A DNA stretch of 64,000 nucleotides from Rhodospirillales bacterium (GTDB lineage Bacteria; Pseudomonadota; Alphaproteobacteria; Reyranellales; Reyranellaceae): the NCBI GenBank assembly GCA_016699855.1, contig CP064988.1, positions 4,988,501-5,052,500 on the forward strand. The letters are read 5' to 3'. The notes beneath the pieces were generated by a model, which saw only the letters and a program-made list of their open reading frames with translations, was not told the DNA's origin and made no database searches. The position numbers were made by a program, and so were the translations under genes. Below, piece by piece: positions 8,853 through 17,856 of this stretch (position 1 is the first letter of the stretch; each line of letters starts with the position of its first letter).

Positions 8853-10234
8853 TGGGTAGGCGTTTGGGCGTATCGACCGGCGCGCGCCGTCTCGCGGCCA
8901 TCCTGCTGGCCGGCACCGCGCTGGTCGTCCCGGCCGCCGCCGCGTCGGCGCAGACGCTCGTCGAGACGCTGGTCTCGACCTACAATTCCAACTCCGATCT
9001 TCTCGCGCAGCGCGCCCGGCTGCGGGTGGTCGACGAGGGCGTCAGCCAGGCGCTGGCGTTCTGGCGGCCGACGATCCGCGCCTCCGGCGACGCCGGGATC
9101 GGCCGGATCGACAGCAATCTGCGCCGGCCCGAGCGCAACGACCTGTGGCCGCGCAGCTACCAGATCACGCTCAGCCAGCCGCTGTTCCGCGGCGGCAAGA
9201 CGCTGGCGGCGACCCGGGGCGCGGAGGCCGACGTGCAGGCCGAGCGCGCGACGCTGTTCGACCGCGAGCAGTTCGCGCTGCTGTCGGCGGTGAGTTCTTA
9301 CAGCGACGTGGTGCGCGACGCCGCCACCGTGGAGTTGCGCCGCAACAACGTCCGCGTGCTGCAGACGCAGCTCGAATCGACCAACGCCCGCTTCCGCGTC
9401 GGCGAGCTGACCCGCACCGACGTCGCGCAGTCCGAATCGCGGCTGGCGAAATCGCAGTCGGACCTGACGCTGGCCGAGGCGACGCTGGCGATCTCCCGCG
9501 CGACGTTCGAGCGCGTGGTCGGGCGGCCGGTCGGCGGCCGGCTGGACGAGGCGCCGCTGCTGTCGCAGCTGCCGGCGAGCGAGGAGAACGCCGTCGCGCT
9601 GGCGCTGGAGTACGCGCCGCGCGTCGTCGCCGCGCGCTACCGTCTACTGAGCGCCAACTACGCGATCGACAACGCCAAGGGCGATCTGCTGCCGCAGGCC
9701 TCGCTCGACGCCACCGCGCGGCGCGCCCACGACAGCACGATCGCCGACGACCGCACCCGCACCTACCAGATCAGGGCGACGGTGACGGTGCCGCTGTACC
9801 AGGGCGGCGGCGAATACAGCCGCGTGCGCGCCGCCAAGCAGACCTACGGCCAGCGCCAGGTCGAGCTCGACGGCGCGCGGCGCCAGTCGGCCGAGGCCGC
9901 GATCCGCGCCTACCGCACCTACGACGCCGCCCGCGCGCTGGTCGAATCGATCGGCGCGCAGGTGCGCGCCGCCCAGGTGGCGCTCGACGGCGTCCGCCAG
10001 GAGGCGCAGGTCGGCTCGCGCACCACGCTGGACGTGCTCAACGCCGAGCAGGAGCTGATCGACGCCCAGGTCCAGCTCGTGGCGGCGCGGCGCGGGCTGG
10101 TGATCGGCCACTACCAGGTGCTGGCGGAGGTCGGCCAGCTGACGGCGCGGCAGCTCAAGCTGCCCGTGGAGCTCTACGACGAGGAGAGGTACTACAAGAA
10201 CGTCCGCGACGCTTGGTTCGGCCTCGGTCCTTGA
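8852..10234 (+). CDS. tolC: TolC-family outer-membrane efflux/secretion channel
   Basis: A 460-residue TolC family protein. The ATG at 8852 overlaps the rhodanese stop. Residues 1-33 form a Sec signal peptide (hydrophobic LAAILLAGTALVVPAAA, cleavage after ASA). Two outer-membrane-efflux repeats follow; the signature stretches ITLSQPLFRGGKT and VTVPLYQGGGEYS are the paired strands entering the barrel. Long polar helices (QLESTNARFRVGELTRTDVA, and later RQEAQVGSRTTLDVLNAEQE) form the periplasmic tunnel. It acts as the outer-membrane exit for type I secretion or RND pumps. No inner-membrane partner is encoded here, but the RTX proteins at the left edge are plausible cargo. That link is inference. 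Confidence 0.93.
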   Translation: MGRRLGVSTGARRLAAILLAGTALVVPAAAASAQTLVETLVSTYNSNSDLLAQRARLRVVDEGVSQALAFWRPTIRASGDAGIGRIDSNLRRPERNDLWPRSYQITLSQPLFRGGKTLAATRGAEADVQAERATLFDREQFALLSAVSSYSDVVRDAATVELRRNNVRVLQTQLESTNARFRVGELTRTDVAQSESRLAKSQSDLTLAEATLAISRATFERVVGRPVGGRLDEAPLLSQLPASEENAVALALEYAPRVVAARYRLLSANYAIDNAKGDLLPQASLDATARRAHDSTIADDRTRTYQIRATVTVPLYQGGGEYSRVRAAKQTYGQRQVELDGARRQSAEAAIRAYRTYDAARALVESIGAQVRAAQVALDGVRQEAQVGSRTTLDVLNAEQELIDAQVQLVAARRGLVIGHYQVLAEVGQLTARQLKLPVELYDEERYYKNVRDAWFGLGP

Positions 10235-10338
10235 CGATGGCCGCGACCGTTCCGTCCGGAGTCCCGAAAAGCGACGAGCCGGCGCCGCGCGCACCGCTCC
10301 ACGAGAGGGCGGTCGCGGGCGCGGTCAAGGGTGGTGCG

Positions 10339-11157
10339 ATGAGCGAAACCAAACCCATGGACGATCCGTCGATGGACGAGATCTTCGCCCGGATCCGCAA
10401 ACTGACCGGCGAGGATTCCGGCGGCGGGAAGGGCGTCGAGACGCCGCCGGCCGCAGCCGCCGCGACAGTCGTGGCGCCGGCGCCCGTCGCCGCGATCTTG
10501 GCTCCGGCGTCCGCCGCCGCCGCTCCGGCCGTCGTCGCGATCGCCGCGGCCGCGGTCCCGCCGGCCGCCGGCGACGAGCGGCCCGCGGCGCTGCGTCCCG
10601 TCGCCCCGCCGCCGCCGGCGCCACGCCCGCCGACCGTCATGCGCCCGGCCGCGGTCGAGCCGCCGCCGCCGGAACCCGACGACGTGCTGCTGCTCACCGA
10701 GCTGATCGTCGATCCGCCGGCGACGCCCGAGGCCAAGACGCCGGCCGCCGCCGACGGCCCGACCATCCTGCCTGTCCGCCCGGCCCCCGCCGCGCCGCCA
10801 CCGGCCGCGCCGATGGCGGTCGCGCCGATCCCGTCGCCGGCCGCGTCGGCGTCGGCCGGGAAGCCCGCCGCCGATCCCCGTCCGATCCCCACTCCGGCCA
10901 CCGAGCGAAAGACCATGACCACACCCAGCAATCCCATCGGCTCCGCCATGGACCGTCTCGCCCGCGCCGTGGAAGAGGCGCAGCCGCCGGCCGCCGCCCC
11001 CGATCCGGGCCCGGCGCTGGGTGCCGGCGGCCGCACCATCGAGGACATGGTCAAGGAGATGCTCCAGCCGATGCTCAAGGACTGGATGGACCGCAACCTG
11101 CCGACCCTGGTCGAGCGCATCGTCGAGCGCGAGATCGCGCGGATGACGCGGCGCTAG
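10339..11157 (+). CDS. popZ: PopZ-type polar organizing protein (DUF2497)
   Basis: About 272 residues with the three-part layout of PopZ. A short N-terminal amphipathic helix (DDPSMDEIFARIRKL, residues 8-23) is followed by a long Pro/Ala-rich acidic linker of about 190 residues and a conserved C-terminal helical block (TIEDMVKEMLQPMLKDWMDR, then LPTLVERIVEREI). In Caulobacter this family self-assembles at cell poles and anchors the centromere; the function here is by homology. I chose the ATG at 10339, which has AAGGG upstream and matches the family N-terminus. An in-frame ATG at 10237, 2 bases after the tolC stop, would add 34 residues. An intrinsic terminator follows. Confidence 0.85.
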   Translation: MSETKPMDDPSMDEIFARIRKLTGEDSGGGKGVETPPAAAAATVVAPAPVAAILAPASAAAAPAVVAIAAAAVPPAAGDERPAALRPVAPPPPAPRPPTVMRPAAVEPPPPEPDDVLLLTELIVDPPATPEAKTPAAADGPTILPVRPAPAAPPPAAPMAVAPIPSPAASASAGKPAADPRPIPTPATERKTMTTPSNPIGSAMDRLARAVEEAQPPAAAPDPGPALGAGGRTIEDMVKEMLQPMLKDWMDRNLPTLVERIVEREIARMTRR

Positions 11158-11181
11158 GCACGCGCCGGCCGGCCGCGACGA

Positions 11182-11220
11182 AAAACGCCGCCGGGGGTGA
11201 CCCCGGCGGCGTTCTTTTTT
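11182..11220. terminator. Bidirectional intrinsic terminator
   Basis: A perfect 13-bp stem (11184-11196 with 11201-11213) and a GTGA loop are followed by CTTTTTT on the plus strand. The AAAAA at 11181-11185 gives a T-tract on the minus strand. It sits between the stops of the convergent popZ and Spy/CpxP-like genes and should serve both. Confidence 0.9.
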
Positions 11221-11254
11221 GGTGCGGTCGGGATGTCGCCATCCCGCCCGGTGG

Positions 11255-11854
11255 TTACTTGGCCGCCGGCGGCGCGCCGGCCGGGGCCGGACCGGCCGGC
11301 TGGCCGGGGCGCATGCCGTGCGGGCCGTGGCCGCCGTGGCCGCCGTGGCCGTGACGGCCGCCGTCAGGACCCATGCCGCGGCCGCCCATCCGGCGCACCA
11401 GCGTCTCGGCCAGCGTCTTGCGCTGGGCCTCGGTCAGGGTCGGCGACAGCTTCTCGACCGCCTGGCGCAGCGCCTTGGTGCTGTCGAGCGCGGCCGTCAG
11501 ATAGACCTCGCGGCGCGCGAGGTCGGCGGCGGCGTCCTGCCCGGCGTTGGCGGCCGGCGGCGTGGCGCAGAGCTTCTGCATCGGCGCCAGGGCGGCCTTC
11601 GCCTCGGTGGCGAAGGCCTGCCACGCCGGCTTCTGGGCGTCGGTGATGCCGAGCTTCACCTCGGTGTAGGCGACGCGGCCGGCGAAGCGCGCCGGCATGT
11701 CGGCGCACATGCGGTCGCGCATGACCCGGCGCATGTCGCTCTGGCCCTGGGGCTGCTGCGGCGGCGGGGGCGGCGGGGTCTGCGCCCAGGCGGCGATGCC
11801 GATCAGGGCGGCGCCGGCGACGACGCTGGCGATGGAGACGGTACGGAAGTCCAT
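11255..11854 (-). CDS. Spy/CpxP-like (LTXXQ) periplasmic protein with His/Gly-rich tail
   Basis: About 199 residues. The start is the ATG at 11854, with AAAGGA 8 bases upstream; a second ATG five codons earlier lacks this. Residues 1-25 are a signal peptide ending in WAQ, followed by a proline-rich spacer. The body has two LTxxQ-like motifs (ITDAQKPAWQAF and LTEAQRKTLAE), the mark of the Spy/CpxP family of ATP-independent periplasmic chaperones and metal-stress proteins. The C-terminus ends in a His/Gly cluster (RHGHGGHGGHGPHG) and a Pro/Ala tail, which suggests metal binding. It stands alone, convergent with the popZ operon and divergent from valS. Confidence 0.8.
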   Translation of the reverse strand: MDFRTVSIASVVAGAALIGIAAWAQTPPPPPPQQPQGQSDMRRVMRDRMCADMPARFAGRVAYTEVKLGITDAQKPAWQAFATEAKAALAPMQKLCATPPAANAGQDAAADLARREVYLTAALDSTKALRQAVEKLSPTLTEAQRKTLAETLVRRMGGRGMGPDGGRHGHGGHGGHGPHGMRPGQPAGPAPAGAPPAAK

Positions 11855-12100
11855 AGGGGGTCCTTTCACTCGGGGCGGTTGGCGCCTTGATGATCCTTAC
11901 GAAGCGGCGTCCCTCCGCATCCCCGGCCGTCGATCACGTTCCCGTCAACCGCCGACGCCGTTCGAGCTGTCCGCCCGTCGCCCCGGTCTCGGGGGAACAA
12001 GGGAAGACACGTCGCCAGCGGCGCGAGGCGCCAGCGGCGGCGACGCGTATTCCGATGGCGGTTCCGTGCTATAGGGCCGTTCCCTGACGCGAAAAAGACC

Positions 12101-14779
12101 ATGCTCGACAAGACATACGACCCCAAGGACATCGAGGCCCGCCGCTACCGCGAGTGGGAGGAGTCCGGCGTTTTCGCCGGCCGGCCCGAGAGCGGCCGGC
12201 CGCCTTTTTGCATCGTCATTCCGCCGCCGAACGTCACCGGCAGCCTGCACATGGGCCACGCGCTCAACAACACGCTGCAGGACGTGCTGATCCGCTGGCA
12301 CCGCATGAAGGGCGACGACGCGCTGTGGCAGCCCGGCACCGACCACGCCGGCATCGCCACCCAGATGGTCGTCACCCGCCAGCTCGAGGAGAAGGGCATC
12401 GCGCTGGCGCTCGGGCAGGTGCCCAAGGACGCCAACCAGAAGCTGATCGACCGCGACGCGTTCCTGGCGCGCGTCTGGGAGTGGAAGGCTGAGTCCGGCG
12501 GCACGATCACGCGTCAGCTGCGGCGGCTGGGCGCGTCGTGCGACTGGACGCGCGAGCGCTTCACGATGGACGAGGGCCTCAGCCGCGCCGTGCTGAAGGT
12601 GTTCGTCGATCTGCACCGGCAGGGGCTGATCTACAAGGACAAGCGCCTTGTGAACTGGGACCCGAAGATGCTGACGGCGATCTCCGACCTCGAGGTCGAG
12701 TCGCGCGACGTCAAAGGGCACCTCTGGTACTTCCGTTATCCGATCGAGGGCATGCCCGGCGAGCACATCGTCGTGGCCACGACACGGCCGGAGACGATGC
12801 TCGGCGACACCGGCGTCGCGGTGCATCCCGACGATCCGAAGTGGAAGCATCTGGTCGGCCGGCACGCGGTCCTGCCGATCGTCGGCCGCCGCATCCGCAT
12901 CGTCGCCGACGAATACTCCGATCCCGAGAAGGGATCGGGCGCGGTGAAGATCACGCCGGCGCACGACTTCAACGATTTCGAGGTCGGACGCCGCCACGGG
13001 CTCGAGGCCATCAGCGTGCTCGACAAGTACGCGCGCATGAACGACGCCGTGCCGGAGGCCTACCGCGGGCTGGACCGCTTCGAGGCGCGCAAGCGCGTGG
13101 TCGCCGAGATGGAGTCTCTGGGTCTGCTCGATAAGGTCGAACCGCATCAGCACACCGTCCCCTACGGCGACCGCGGCGGCGTGCCGATCGAGCCGTTCCT
13201 GACCGACCAGTGGTATGTCAACGCCGCCGAGCTGGCGAAGGCGCCGATCCGCGCCGCGCGCGAGGGCGACGTCAAGTTCGTGCCCGAGCGCGGCAAGGAC
13301 GAGTTCTTCCGCTGGATGGAGAACATCCAGCCGTGGTGCGTGTCGCGCCAGCTCTGGTGGGGCCACCAGATCCCGGCGTGGTACGATGCGGAGGGCAACG
13401 TCTTCGTCGAGATGTCGGAGGACGACGCGAAGGCCGCGGCGCGCGCGAAGCACGGCAAGGACATGCCGCTGACGCGCGATCCAGACGTGCTCGACACCTG
13501 GTTCAGCTCGGCGCTGTGGCCGTTCTCGACCCTGGGCTGGCCGGACCAGACTCCGGCGCTGGCGAAGTACTACCCGACCAGCGTGCTGGTGACCGGCTGG
13601 GACATCCTGTTCTTCTGGGTCGCCCGCATGATGATGATGGGGCAGCACTTCATGAAGGAAGTGCCGTTCCGCACGGTCTACCTGCACGCCCTCGTCACCG
13701 ACGAGAAGGGCCAGAAGATGTCGAAGTCGAAGGGGAACGTGATCGACCCCCTCGACCTGATCGACAAGTACGGCGCCGACGCGCTGCGCTTCACCTTGAC
13801 GGCGATGGCCGCCCAGGGCCGGCCGATCAAGCTGGCGACGGCGCGCGTCGAGGGCTACCGCAACTTCGCGACCAAGCTCTGGAACGCCACGCGCTTCAGC
13901 CAGATGAACGGCGCCGCGATCCCGCCGGGCTTCGATCCTGCGTCGGCGTCGCTGACGCTGAACAAGTGGGTGTTGGGCGAGCTGGCGCGCTGCGCCGCCG
14001 CCGTCGACAAGGCGCTGGCGGAGTACCGCTTCAACGACGCCGCGACGGCGCTCTACGAGTTCGTGTGGGGCACGTTCTGCGACTGGTACGTCGAGCTGTC
14101 GAAGCCGGTGGTGCAGGGCGAGGACGGCGCCGGCAAGAGCGAGACGCAGGCGGTCACCGGCTACGTGCTGCGCGAGACCGTGAAGCTGCTGCACCCCATC
14201 ATGCCGTTCCTCACCGAGGAGCTGTGGGACAAGCTGGGGTACCGCGCGGAGTCCGGCGCGTTGATCGCGCAGGCCTGGCCGGCGGCCCCGGCGGCCGACA
14301 GCGCCGCCGACGACGAGATGGGCTGGCTGGTGCGGTTGATCACCGACATCCGCTCGGCCCGCAACGAGGTCAACGTGCCGGCCGGCGCCAAGCTCAAGCT
14401 CCTGGTGCGCGACGCCGGCGCGGAGACGGTCGCGCGCATCGGCCGCCACCGCGCCGCGCTGGAGCGATTGGCCCGGGTCGAGGACGTCGATCTCGGAACC
14501 GGCGCGATCGGTGGCGGCGCGCTGCAGGTCGTGATCGGCGAGGCGACCTACGCGCTGCCGGTGGCCGACGTGATCGACCTCAAGGCCGAGCGCGCGCGGC
14601 TCGAGAAGGAAGTCAAAAAGCAGGAAGGCGAGGTCGCCAAGATCGACGCCAAGCTCGGCAACGCCCAGTTCGTCGCCAAGGCGCCGGAGGAGGTCGTCGA
14701 GGAGCAGAAGGAGCGCCGCGCCGACGCCCTCGCCACCGCCGAGCGCCTGCGCCGCGCCATGACGCGTCTGGCGGGGTAG
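12101..14779 (+). CDS. valS: Valyl-tRNA synthetase
   Basis: An 892-residue class I aminoacyl-tRNA synthetase that charges tRNA-Val. The HIGH-type motif is HMGH at residues 50-53 within PPPNVTGSLHMGHALN, and KMSKS lies at residues 539-543. Between them are the editing (CP1) domain, with TTRPETMLGDTGVAVHP, and the zinc-free catalytic insert. The anticodon-binding domain follows, and the protein ends in the valine-specific C-terminal coiled coil from about residue 825 (LKAERARLEKEVKKQEGEVA). Length and order are normal. A TATAGG at 12070 could be the -10 element, but I see no good -35. Placement beside tolC and popZ is typical for alphaproteobacteria. Confidence 0.98.
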   Translation: MLDKTYDPKDIEARRYREWEESGVFAGRPESGRPPFCIVIPPPNVTGSLHMGHALNNTLQDVLIRWHRMKGDDALWQPGTDHAGIATQMVVTRQLEEKGIALALGQVPKDANQKLIDRDAFLARVWEWKAESGGTITRQLRRLGASCDWTRERFTMDEGLSRAVLKVFVDLHRQGLIYKDKRLVNWDPKMLTAISDLEVESRDVKGHLWYFRYPIEGMPGEHIVVATTRPETMLGDTGVAVHPDDPKWKHLVGRHAVLPIVGRRIRIVADEYSDPEKGSGAVKITPAHDFNDFEVGRRHGLEAISVLDKYARMNDAVPEAYRGLDRFEARKRVVAEMESLGLLDKVEPHQHTVPYGDRGGVPIEPFLTDQWYVNAAELAKAPIRAAREGDVKFVPERGKDEFFRWMENIQPWCVSRQLWWGHQIPAWYDAEGNVFVEMSEDDAKAAARAKHGKDMPLTRDPDVLDTWFSSALWPFSTLGWPDQTPALAKYYPTSVLVTGWDILFFWVARMMMMGQHFMKEVPFRTVYLHALVTDEKGQKMSKSKGNVIDPLDLIDKYGADALRFTLTAMAAQGRPIKLATARVEGYRNFATKLWNATRFSQMNGAAIPPGFDPASASLTLNKWVLGELARCAAAVDKALAEYRFNDAATALYEFVWGTFCDWYVELSKPVVQGEDGAGKSETQAVTGYVLRETVKLLHPIMPFLTEELWDKLGYRAESGALIAQAWPAAPAADSAADDEMGWLVRLITDIRSARNEVNVPAGAKLKLLVRDAGAETVARIGRHRAALERLARVEDVDLGTGAIGGGALQVVIGEATYALPVADVIDLKAERARLEKEVKKQEGEVAKIDAKLGNAQFVAKAPEEVVEEQKERRADALATAERLRRAMTRLAG

Positions 14780-15072
14780 GTTCTCCCGCTCTGCCGCGCG
14801 GCGCGCGTGGCCACGCGTCTCCTTCGTTCCCTCTCCGCCGCGTAGCGGGGAGAGGTGGGGCCCGCGCCGAAGGCGTGGGAGAGTGAGGTGGTAGCCGTGC
14901 GGTTCTCGATGTCAGGCATGGACGCGCGCTGCCTCTCGAACGACTTCACGAATTGCGCAACCACCGCCTCACCGCCGCCGTATCGGCTTCGCCGATACGG
15001 CGTACCCCATCGCTCGCGCGACGGGTCCCCTCCCTCTCCGCCGCTACGCGGCGGAGAGGGCGAGGTCACTTC
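14780..15072. repeat. Composite palindrome copy B (14829-15060)
   Basis: A large imperfect palindrome between the convergent valS and AraC-family genes. The terminal hairpins (CCCTCTCCGCC arm at 14829; the arm ending in GGAGAGGG at 15060) flank inverted GTGAGGTGG (14884) and CCGCCTCAC elements. A small hairpin of CCGTATCGGC and its complement lies near 14979-15003. No coding capacity is credible in it. Confidence 0.75.
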
Positions 15073-15876
15073 CTACGGCCGCGCCAAATAGCGGCTCGGG
15101 GGCGCGCCCAGCGCGCGGCGGAACATGGCGGTGAAGGCGCTGGGCGACTCGTAGCCGAGGTCGAGCGCGATGCGGGTGATGGGCTGGCCTGCGGCCAGAC
15201 GCGCCATCGCCGCCAATAGACGCGCCTGCTGGCGCCAGTCGGCGAAGCTCAGGCCCGTCTCCTTCAGGAACAGCCGCGCCAGGGTGCGGCCCGAGGCGCC
15301 GGCGCCGCGCGCCCAGTCGTCGAGCGTGCGCGGATCGCCGGGCTCCTCGCGCAGCGCCCGGCAGACGCGCTCGACCCGCGGATCGACGGGCATCTTCAGG
15401 TCGAGCGCGACCGAGGGCAGGGCGGCGATCTCGTCCAGCAGCAGACGCATCACCCGGCCATCGGCGCCGGCCTCGTCGTAGAGCACGGGCAGGGCGCAGG
15501 CGCGCAGGATCAGCTCGCGCAGCAGCGGCGACACCGCGATCACCCGGACCGCCGGCGGCAGCGCCGCGGCCGCCTCGGACCGCACGTAGAGCGTGCGCAT
15601 CGAGACGGCGCCGGACATCCGGATCTCGTGGCGCACGCCGCCGGGCATCCACACCGCGCGCTGCGGCGGCACCGCCCAGGTGCCGATGTCGGCGCTCACC
15701 GTCATCACGCCGCGGGCGGCGAAGATGAGCTGCGCGCGCTCGTGGGCGTGCGGCAGGATGTGGAAGCCGTCGGCGAAATCCTTGGCCATGGCGGCGACCG
15801 GCCGCGCCACGCGCTGGTAGTCGAGCGGGTCGGTCGAGCGGCCGGCGGCGGGGCGGCGGGTGGATGGACGCGGCAT
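15073..15876 (-). CDS. AraC-family transcriptional regulator with cupin N-domain
   Basis: A 267-residue AraC-type regulator. Residues 20-110 form a cupin-like sensing domain (HILPHAHERAQLIFAARGVM is the metal/ligand-pocket strand pair). Residues 165-262 hold the two helix-turn-helix motifs, with the signature PITRIALDLGYESPSAFTAM followed by FRRALGAPPSRY. It is divergent from an MFS transporter gene 132 bases away, so that transporter is its most likely target and the transporter's substrate its likely ligand. The galactonate-type genes further right could belong to the same regulon, but this is unproven. Confidence 0.9.
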   Translation of the reverse strand: MPRPSTRRPAAGRSTDPLDYQRVARPVAAMAKDFADGFHILPHAHERAQLIFAARGVMTVSADIGTWAVPPQRAVWMPGGVRHEIRMSGAVSMRTLYVRSEAAAALPPAVRVIAVSPLLRELILRACALPVLYDEAGADGRVMRLLLDEIAALPSVALDLKMPVDPRVERVCRALREEPGDPRTLDDWARGAGASGRTLARLFLKETGLSFADWRQQARLLAAMARLAAGQPITRIALDLGYESPSAFTAMFRRALGAPPSRYLARP

Positions 15877-16008
15877 GGTCTCGACGGCGGCGTGATGTCC
15901 GGTTCGCGACGATCCTAGTCCGTTTCAAGTAGGCAGGACAGGCCGGCCGCGCCTAACATCCGGTTGAGAACGATTCGCGGAGCCCGAATCCGCGTCCGGG
16001 AGCGAGAC

Positions 16009-17199
16009 ATGAAGAACACGAGTCCGACGGCGATCCTTCTGAACGTCGGCCATCTCATGGACCATTGGGTGCTGGCGGCGTTCGCCTACACCTGGTTCCA
16101 GATCGCCGCCGCGTGGGGCACGGAGTGGACCGAGCTGACGCCGTACAATTTCGGCGCCACCTTCATGTTCGGCACGGGTTCGATCATCGCCGGGCGCCTC
16201 GGCGATCTTTGGGGCCGGCGCATCATGATGATCATCTTCTTCGCCGGCATGGGTGCCTCGTGCCTGGTCATCGCGCTGTGCTCGACGCCGTGGCAGATCG
16301 GCGTCGCGCTGACGCTGATGGGCGCGTTCGCCTCGATCTACCATCCCGTCGGAATCCCGATGCTGGTGCAGAAGGCCGAGAAGCCGGGCTTCACGATCGG
16401 CGTCAACGGCGTCGCCGGCAACATGGGCATCGCCGTCGCCGCCGGCGGCAGCGTGTACCTCGCCGAGACCTACGGCTGGCAGATGGCCTACGTCGTGCCG
16501 GCGGTCGTGTGCCTGGTGTCCGCCGTGCTGTTCACGATCTACGCGCCGAAGGAGGAGGAGGCGCCGGCCAAGCGCAAGGCGAAGATGACCAAGCTGCCGC
16601 CGGCCGTGATGGCGCGCGTCTTCATGGTGATGACCGCCACCGCCGTGACCGGCAGCATCATCTTCAGCGCCACCACCAACGGCAACGGCGAGCTGATCCG
16701 CGAGCGGTTCCGGGGCGTGGTCGAGAGCCCGCAGACGCTCGGGGTGATGCTGTTCACCATCTTCACGCTGGCGTCGCTGGCGCAGCTCGTGGTCGGCAAG
16801 CTGCTCGACCGCTATCCGCTGAAGAAGATCTACCTGCCGATCCTGTTCATGCAGGTGCCGCTGCTGCTGCTGGCGTCGCAATCCTACGGCTGGACGCTGT
16901 ACGTCACGGCGATCGGCTACATGCTGTTCGTGTTCGGCGCCATCCCGTTCACCGACTCGATGATCGTGAAGTACATCGACGACCGCATGCGCTCGCGCGT
17001 CACCGGCATGCGGCTGGCGGTCGGACTGGGACTGAGCTCGCTGGTCGTGGCGACGCTGGGACCGTCGGTGAAGGCGGCGGGCTTCACGACGCTGCTGATC
17101 GCGCTGGCCTGCGTCGCGGCCTGCTCGTTCATCGCCATCCTGTTCCTGCCCGACGAGCAGGTCGCCGAGGCCCCGGCGCAGACCTCGCCGGCGGAGTGA
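16009..17199 (+). CDS. MFS transporter
   Basis: A 396-residue major facilitator protein with about twelve hydrophobic segments. Motif A is present between helices 2 and 3 as AGRLGDLWGRRIMM, and a charged central loop (KEEEAPAKRKAKM) separates the two six-helix halves. The chosen start is the ATG at 16009 (MKNTSPTAILLNVGHLMDHW); the open frame extends 15 codons upstream without a better start. The Asp and His in the first helix (LMDHW) suggest proton coupling. The substrate cannot be read from the sequence. Divergence from an AraC regulator and the nearby sugar-acid genes suggest an organic or sugar acid. Confidence 0.88.
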   Translation: MKNTSPTAILLNVGHLMDHWVLAAFAYTWFQIAAAWGTEWTELTPYNFGATFMFGTGSIIAGRLGDLWGRRIMMIIFFAGMGASCLVIALCSTPWQIGVALTLMGAFASIYHPVGIPMLVQKAEKPGFTIGVNGVAGNMGIAVAAGGSVYLAETYGWQMAYVVPAVVCLVSAVLFTIYAPKEEEAPAKRKAKMTKLPPAVMARVFMVMTATAVTGSIIFSATTNGNGELIRERFRGVVESPQTLGVMLFTIFTLASLAQLVVGKLLDRYPLKKIYLPILFMQVPLLLLASQSYGWTLYVTAIGYMLFVFGAIPFTDSMIVKYIDDRMRSRVTGMRLAVGLGLSSLVVATLGPSVKAAGFTTLLIALACVAACSFIAILFLPDEQVAEAPAQTSPAE

Positions 17200-17517
17200 G
17201 GCGGTACGGCGCGCGTTTGTCCGACCTCATGCTCCCTCTCCGCCCGCTTGCGGGGGGAGAGGGTCGGGGTGAGGTGGGTCGTCGCGGAATCGCGGAGTTC
17301 GATATCGACGCACGTCGCGTATCCATCGATACCGCCGACGATGCGACCGCCACCTCACCCTTCCCATCGCTCGCGCGACGGGGCCCCTCCCTCTCCCGCG
17401 CCGCGCGGCGGAGAGGGAATTGGCGGCGCGTCCCGAGGTGGGCATGGGGATCGCGGGTTTGCGTCGGGCGGCGGCGCGACCTAGGCTTTCCGGACGTTTG
17501 GCGGCGGGGAGGATGGG
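17200..17517. repeat. Composite palindrome copy C (17233-17417)
   Basis: The intergenic space between the MFS gene and the next plus-strand gene is mostly one palindromic element. Hairpin arms at 17233-17262 and near 17392-17417 flank GTGAGGTGG (17269) and CCACCTCAC (near 17352). Between them is a core rich in CGATATCG/CGATACCG and ACGCACGTCGCG-like sequence that resembles the core of copy A. I see no gene. Confidence 0.75.
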
Positions 17518-17850
17518 GTGACGCCGATCGGATCGATGACGCGGCTCGTCGGGTTCTCGCTCGTCGGAATCGGGGTGGCGATCGGCGCGCTCAACTGGGC
17601 GTCGTTGACCTGGTGGAACACCTACTACCCGAAGCTTCTGGCCTCCGCGCCCGTGTTCGGGATGATCGGGCTGGGCGTTTTCGCGTTTCCCGGCGTCGAG
17701 CCGCCGGACGGGCTCGATCCCGGCGCCCGATCGCGCCACTTCTTCGGCAAGGCGCCGCTCCTCCATAAGATCGCGTGGGCGGTCTCGGGAATCATCGGGC
17801 TGGCGGCCGGCGGATACGCGCTGCACCGCCTCGGCTATTTCGGACGTTAG
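17518..17850 (+). CDS. Small membrane protein of unknown function
   Basis: A 110-residue protein starting at GTG (17518) with GGGGAGGA a few bases upstream; a later ATG six codons in is an alternative. It has two or three hydrophobic helices (LVGFSLVGIGVAIGALNW, APVFGMIGLGVFAF and IAWAVSGIIGLAAGGYAL) separated by a polar loop. I do not recognise a family. It ends 6 bases before dgoK and so is probably co-transcribed with the galactonate-type genes, but no role in that pathway is evident. Confidence 0.65.
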   Translation: MTPIGSMTRLVGFSLVGIGVAIGALNWASLTWWNTYYPKLLASAPVFGMIGLGVFAFPGVEPPDGLDPGARSRHFFGKAPLLHKIAWAVSGIIGLAAGGYALHRLGYFGR

Positions 17851-17856
17851 CGGATC

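Noticed and set aside
11945..14449. 834-codon open frame antisense to valS
   Set aside because: valS is certain on the plus strand. Long antisense frames are expected at this GC content because stop codons are rare, and this one reads as low-complexity Arg/Ala/His sequence.
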